From JALZDI01 sp965653225 (GTDB lineage Bacteria; Actinomycetota; Actinomycetes; Propionibacteriales; Nocardioidaceae): a stretch of DNA of 12,430 bases. Below the pieces are notes generated by a model that did not search any database, was not told where the DNA came from, and saw only the letters and a program-made list of their open reading frames with translations. Location: positions 1-12,430 of the forward strand of contig CBFGZI010000110.1 in NCBI GenBank assembly GCA_965653225.1, in the 5' to 3' direction. Position numbers and translations under genes: made by a program. This document shows, one piece after another, positions 12,119-12,430 of the stretch (position 1 is the first letter of the stretch; every line of letters begins with the position of its first letter).

Positions 12119-12430
12119 CCGCAGACGACACCCGGCCGCAGCGACCCGGATCACGGTCGCCGGAACCAGCGTGTCCGCGACACTGCTGATGATCGCGGGG
12201 TTCACCGCGAGCTCCAACGCGGCCGAGGCGAGGTCGGCACGCGAGGAGGCGCAGCGGGTGGCCGAGCAGGCCAAGCAGGCCGCTCAGCGCCGGGCCCAGC
12301 GGGCCGACACCAAAACGGCTTCGCAGCGGCCGACCAAGAAGATCGTGCGCATCGTCTACCGGCCCGTGTATACCCAGCAGGGCGGCTCGACCCCGACGAG
12401 CACGACGACGGGCGGCTCCACATCGAGCGC
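12111..12430 (+). CDS. Membrane-anchored low-complexity protein, 3' end outside window
   Basis: 106 codons are visible and open to the window end. Seen: a basic N-terminus, MADRRRHPAAATR (1-13), then a hydrophobic segment, ITVAGTSVSATLLMIAGFTA (14-33), forming a signal peptide or anchor. An Ala/Gln/Arg/Glu-rich helix, EARSAREEAQRVAEQAKQAA (39-58), continues to about 66. KKIVRIVYRPVYT (76-88) resembles the ordered stretch of the preceding protein, and a Gly/Ser/Thr tail begins at 91. Start: ATG at 12111 inside the last codons of the previous gene, with a GGGGGG run 7 bases upstream. The same organisation in both proteins suggests a functional pair encoded in one operon. No family is recognised. 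Confidence 0.75.
   Translation, partial: MADRRRHPAAATRITVAGTSVSATLLMIAGFTASSNAAEARSAREEAQRVAEQAKQAAQRRAQRADTKTASQRPTKKIVRIVYRPVYTQQGGSTPTSTTTGGSTSS

Noticed and set aside
1..12430. CRISPR arrays, tRNA genes, insertion sequences
   Set aside because: I saw no regularly spaced direct repeats, no cloverleaf with a TTCRANY arm, and no transposase-like frame or terminal repeat pair.

Overview
The window is GC-rich, uses GTG as well as ATG starts, and is packed with genes that often overlap at ATGA or GTGA junctions. The protein families (acyl-CoA ligase, PadR, MarR, DUF1707, CDP-glycerol glycerophosphotransferase) fit a high-GC Gram-positive actinobacterium. I cannot place it more precisely; Propionibacteriales/Nocardioidaceae-like is only a guess. 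I see no rRNA, tRNA, CRISPR array, transposase or integrase.

Layout. (1) 1-1277, minus: an AMP-forming acyl-CoA ligase whose 3' end lies outside the window. (2) 1422-1922, plus: a GNAT acetyltransferase. (3) 1923-2321: a non-coding stretch ending in two small hairpins, the second of which covers the Shine-Dalgarno of the next gene. (4) 2322-7957, plus: five genes joined by four 4-base stop/start overlaps. They are a LicC-like nucleotidyltransferase, a TagB/TagF-like glycerophosphotransferase, a transmembrane-only ABC exporter half, a fusion of a broken ABC ATPase fragment with an APH-fold kinase-like domain, and a second transmembrane-only ABC half. (5) 7963-9538, minus: an SDR oxidoreductase preceded by a membrane protein, divergent from (6) a MarR regulator at 9584-10123. 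The gap holds a palindromic operator and leaderless-type promoters. (7) 10105-11084, minus: a PadR regulator coupled to a DUF1707 membrane protein. (8) 11085-11563: non-coding, with a PadR operator-like palindrome, a strong 11-bp hairpin and a structured leader. (9) 11564-12430, plus: two overlapping genes for membrane-anchored or exported low-complexity proteins, the second cut by the window end.

The five-gene block is the most unusual part. Kinase fold, cytidylyltransferase-like enzyme and phospho-alcohol transferase form a recognisable logic (compare LicA/LicC plus a TagF-type transferase): activate an alcohol, make its CDP derivative, and transfer it as a phosphodiester to a wall or surface polymer. 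The two ABC membrane halves suggest a membrane step. However, neither carries an ATPase. The only ATPase-like piece lacks Walker A, the Q-loop glutamine, a normal signature motif and the H-loop histidine, and the attached kinase has HGN where HGD is expected. The block therefore looks either like a repurposed membrane-docked complex or one that borrows an ATPase from elsewhere. The function is inferred; the missing motifs are read directly from the sequence.
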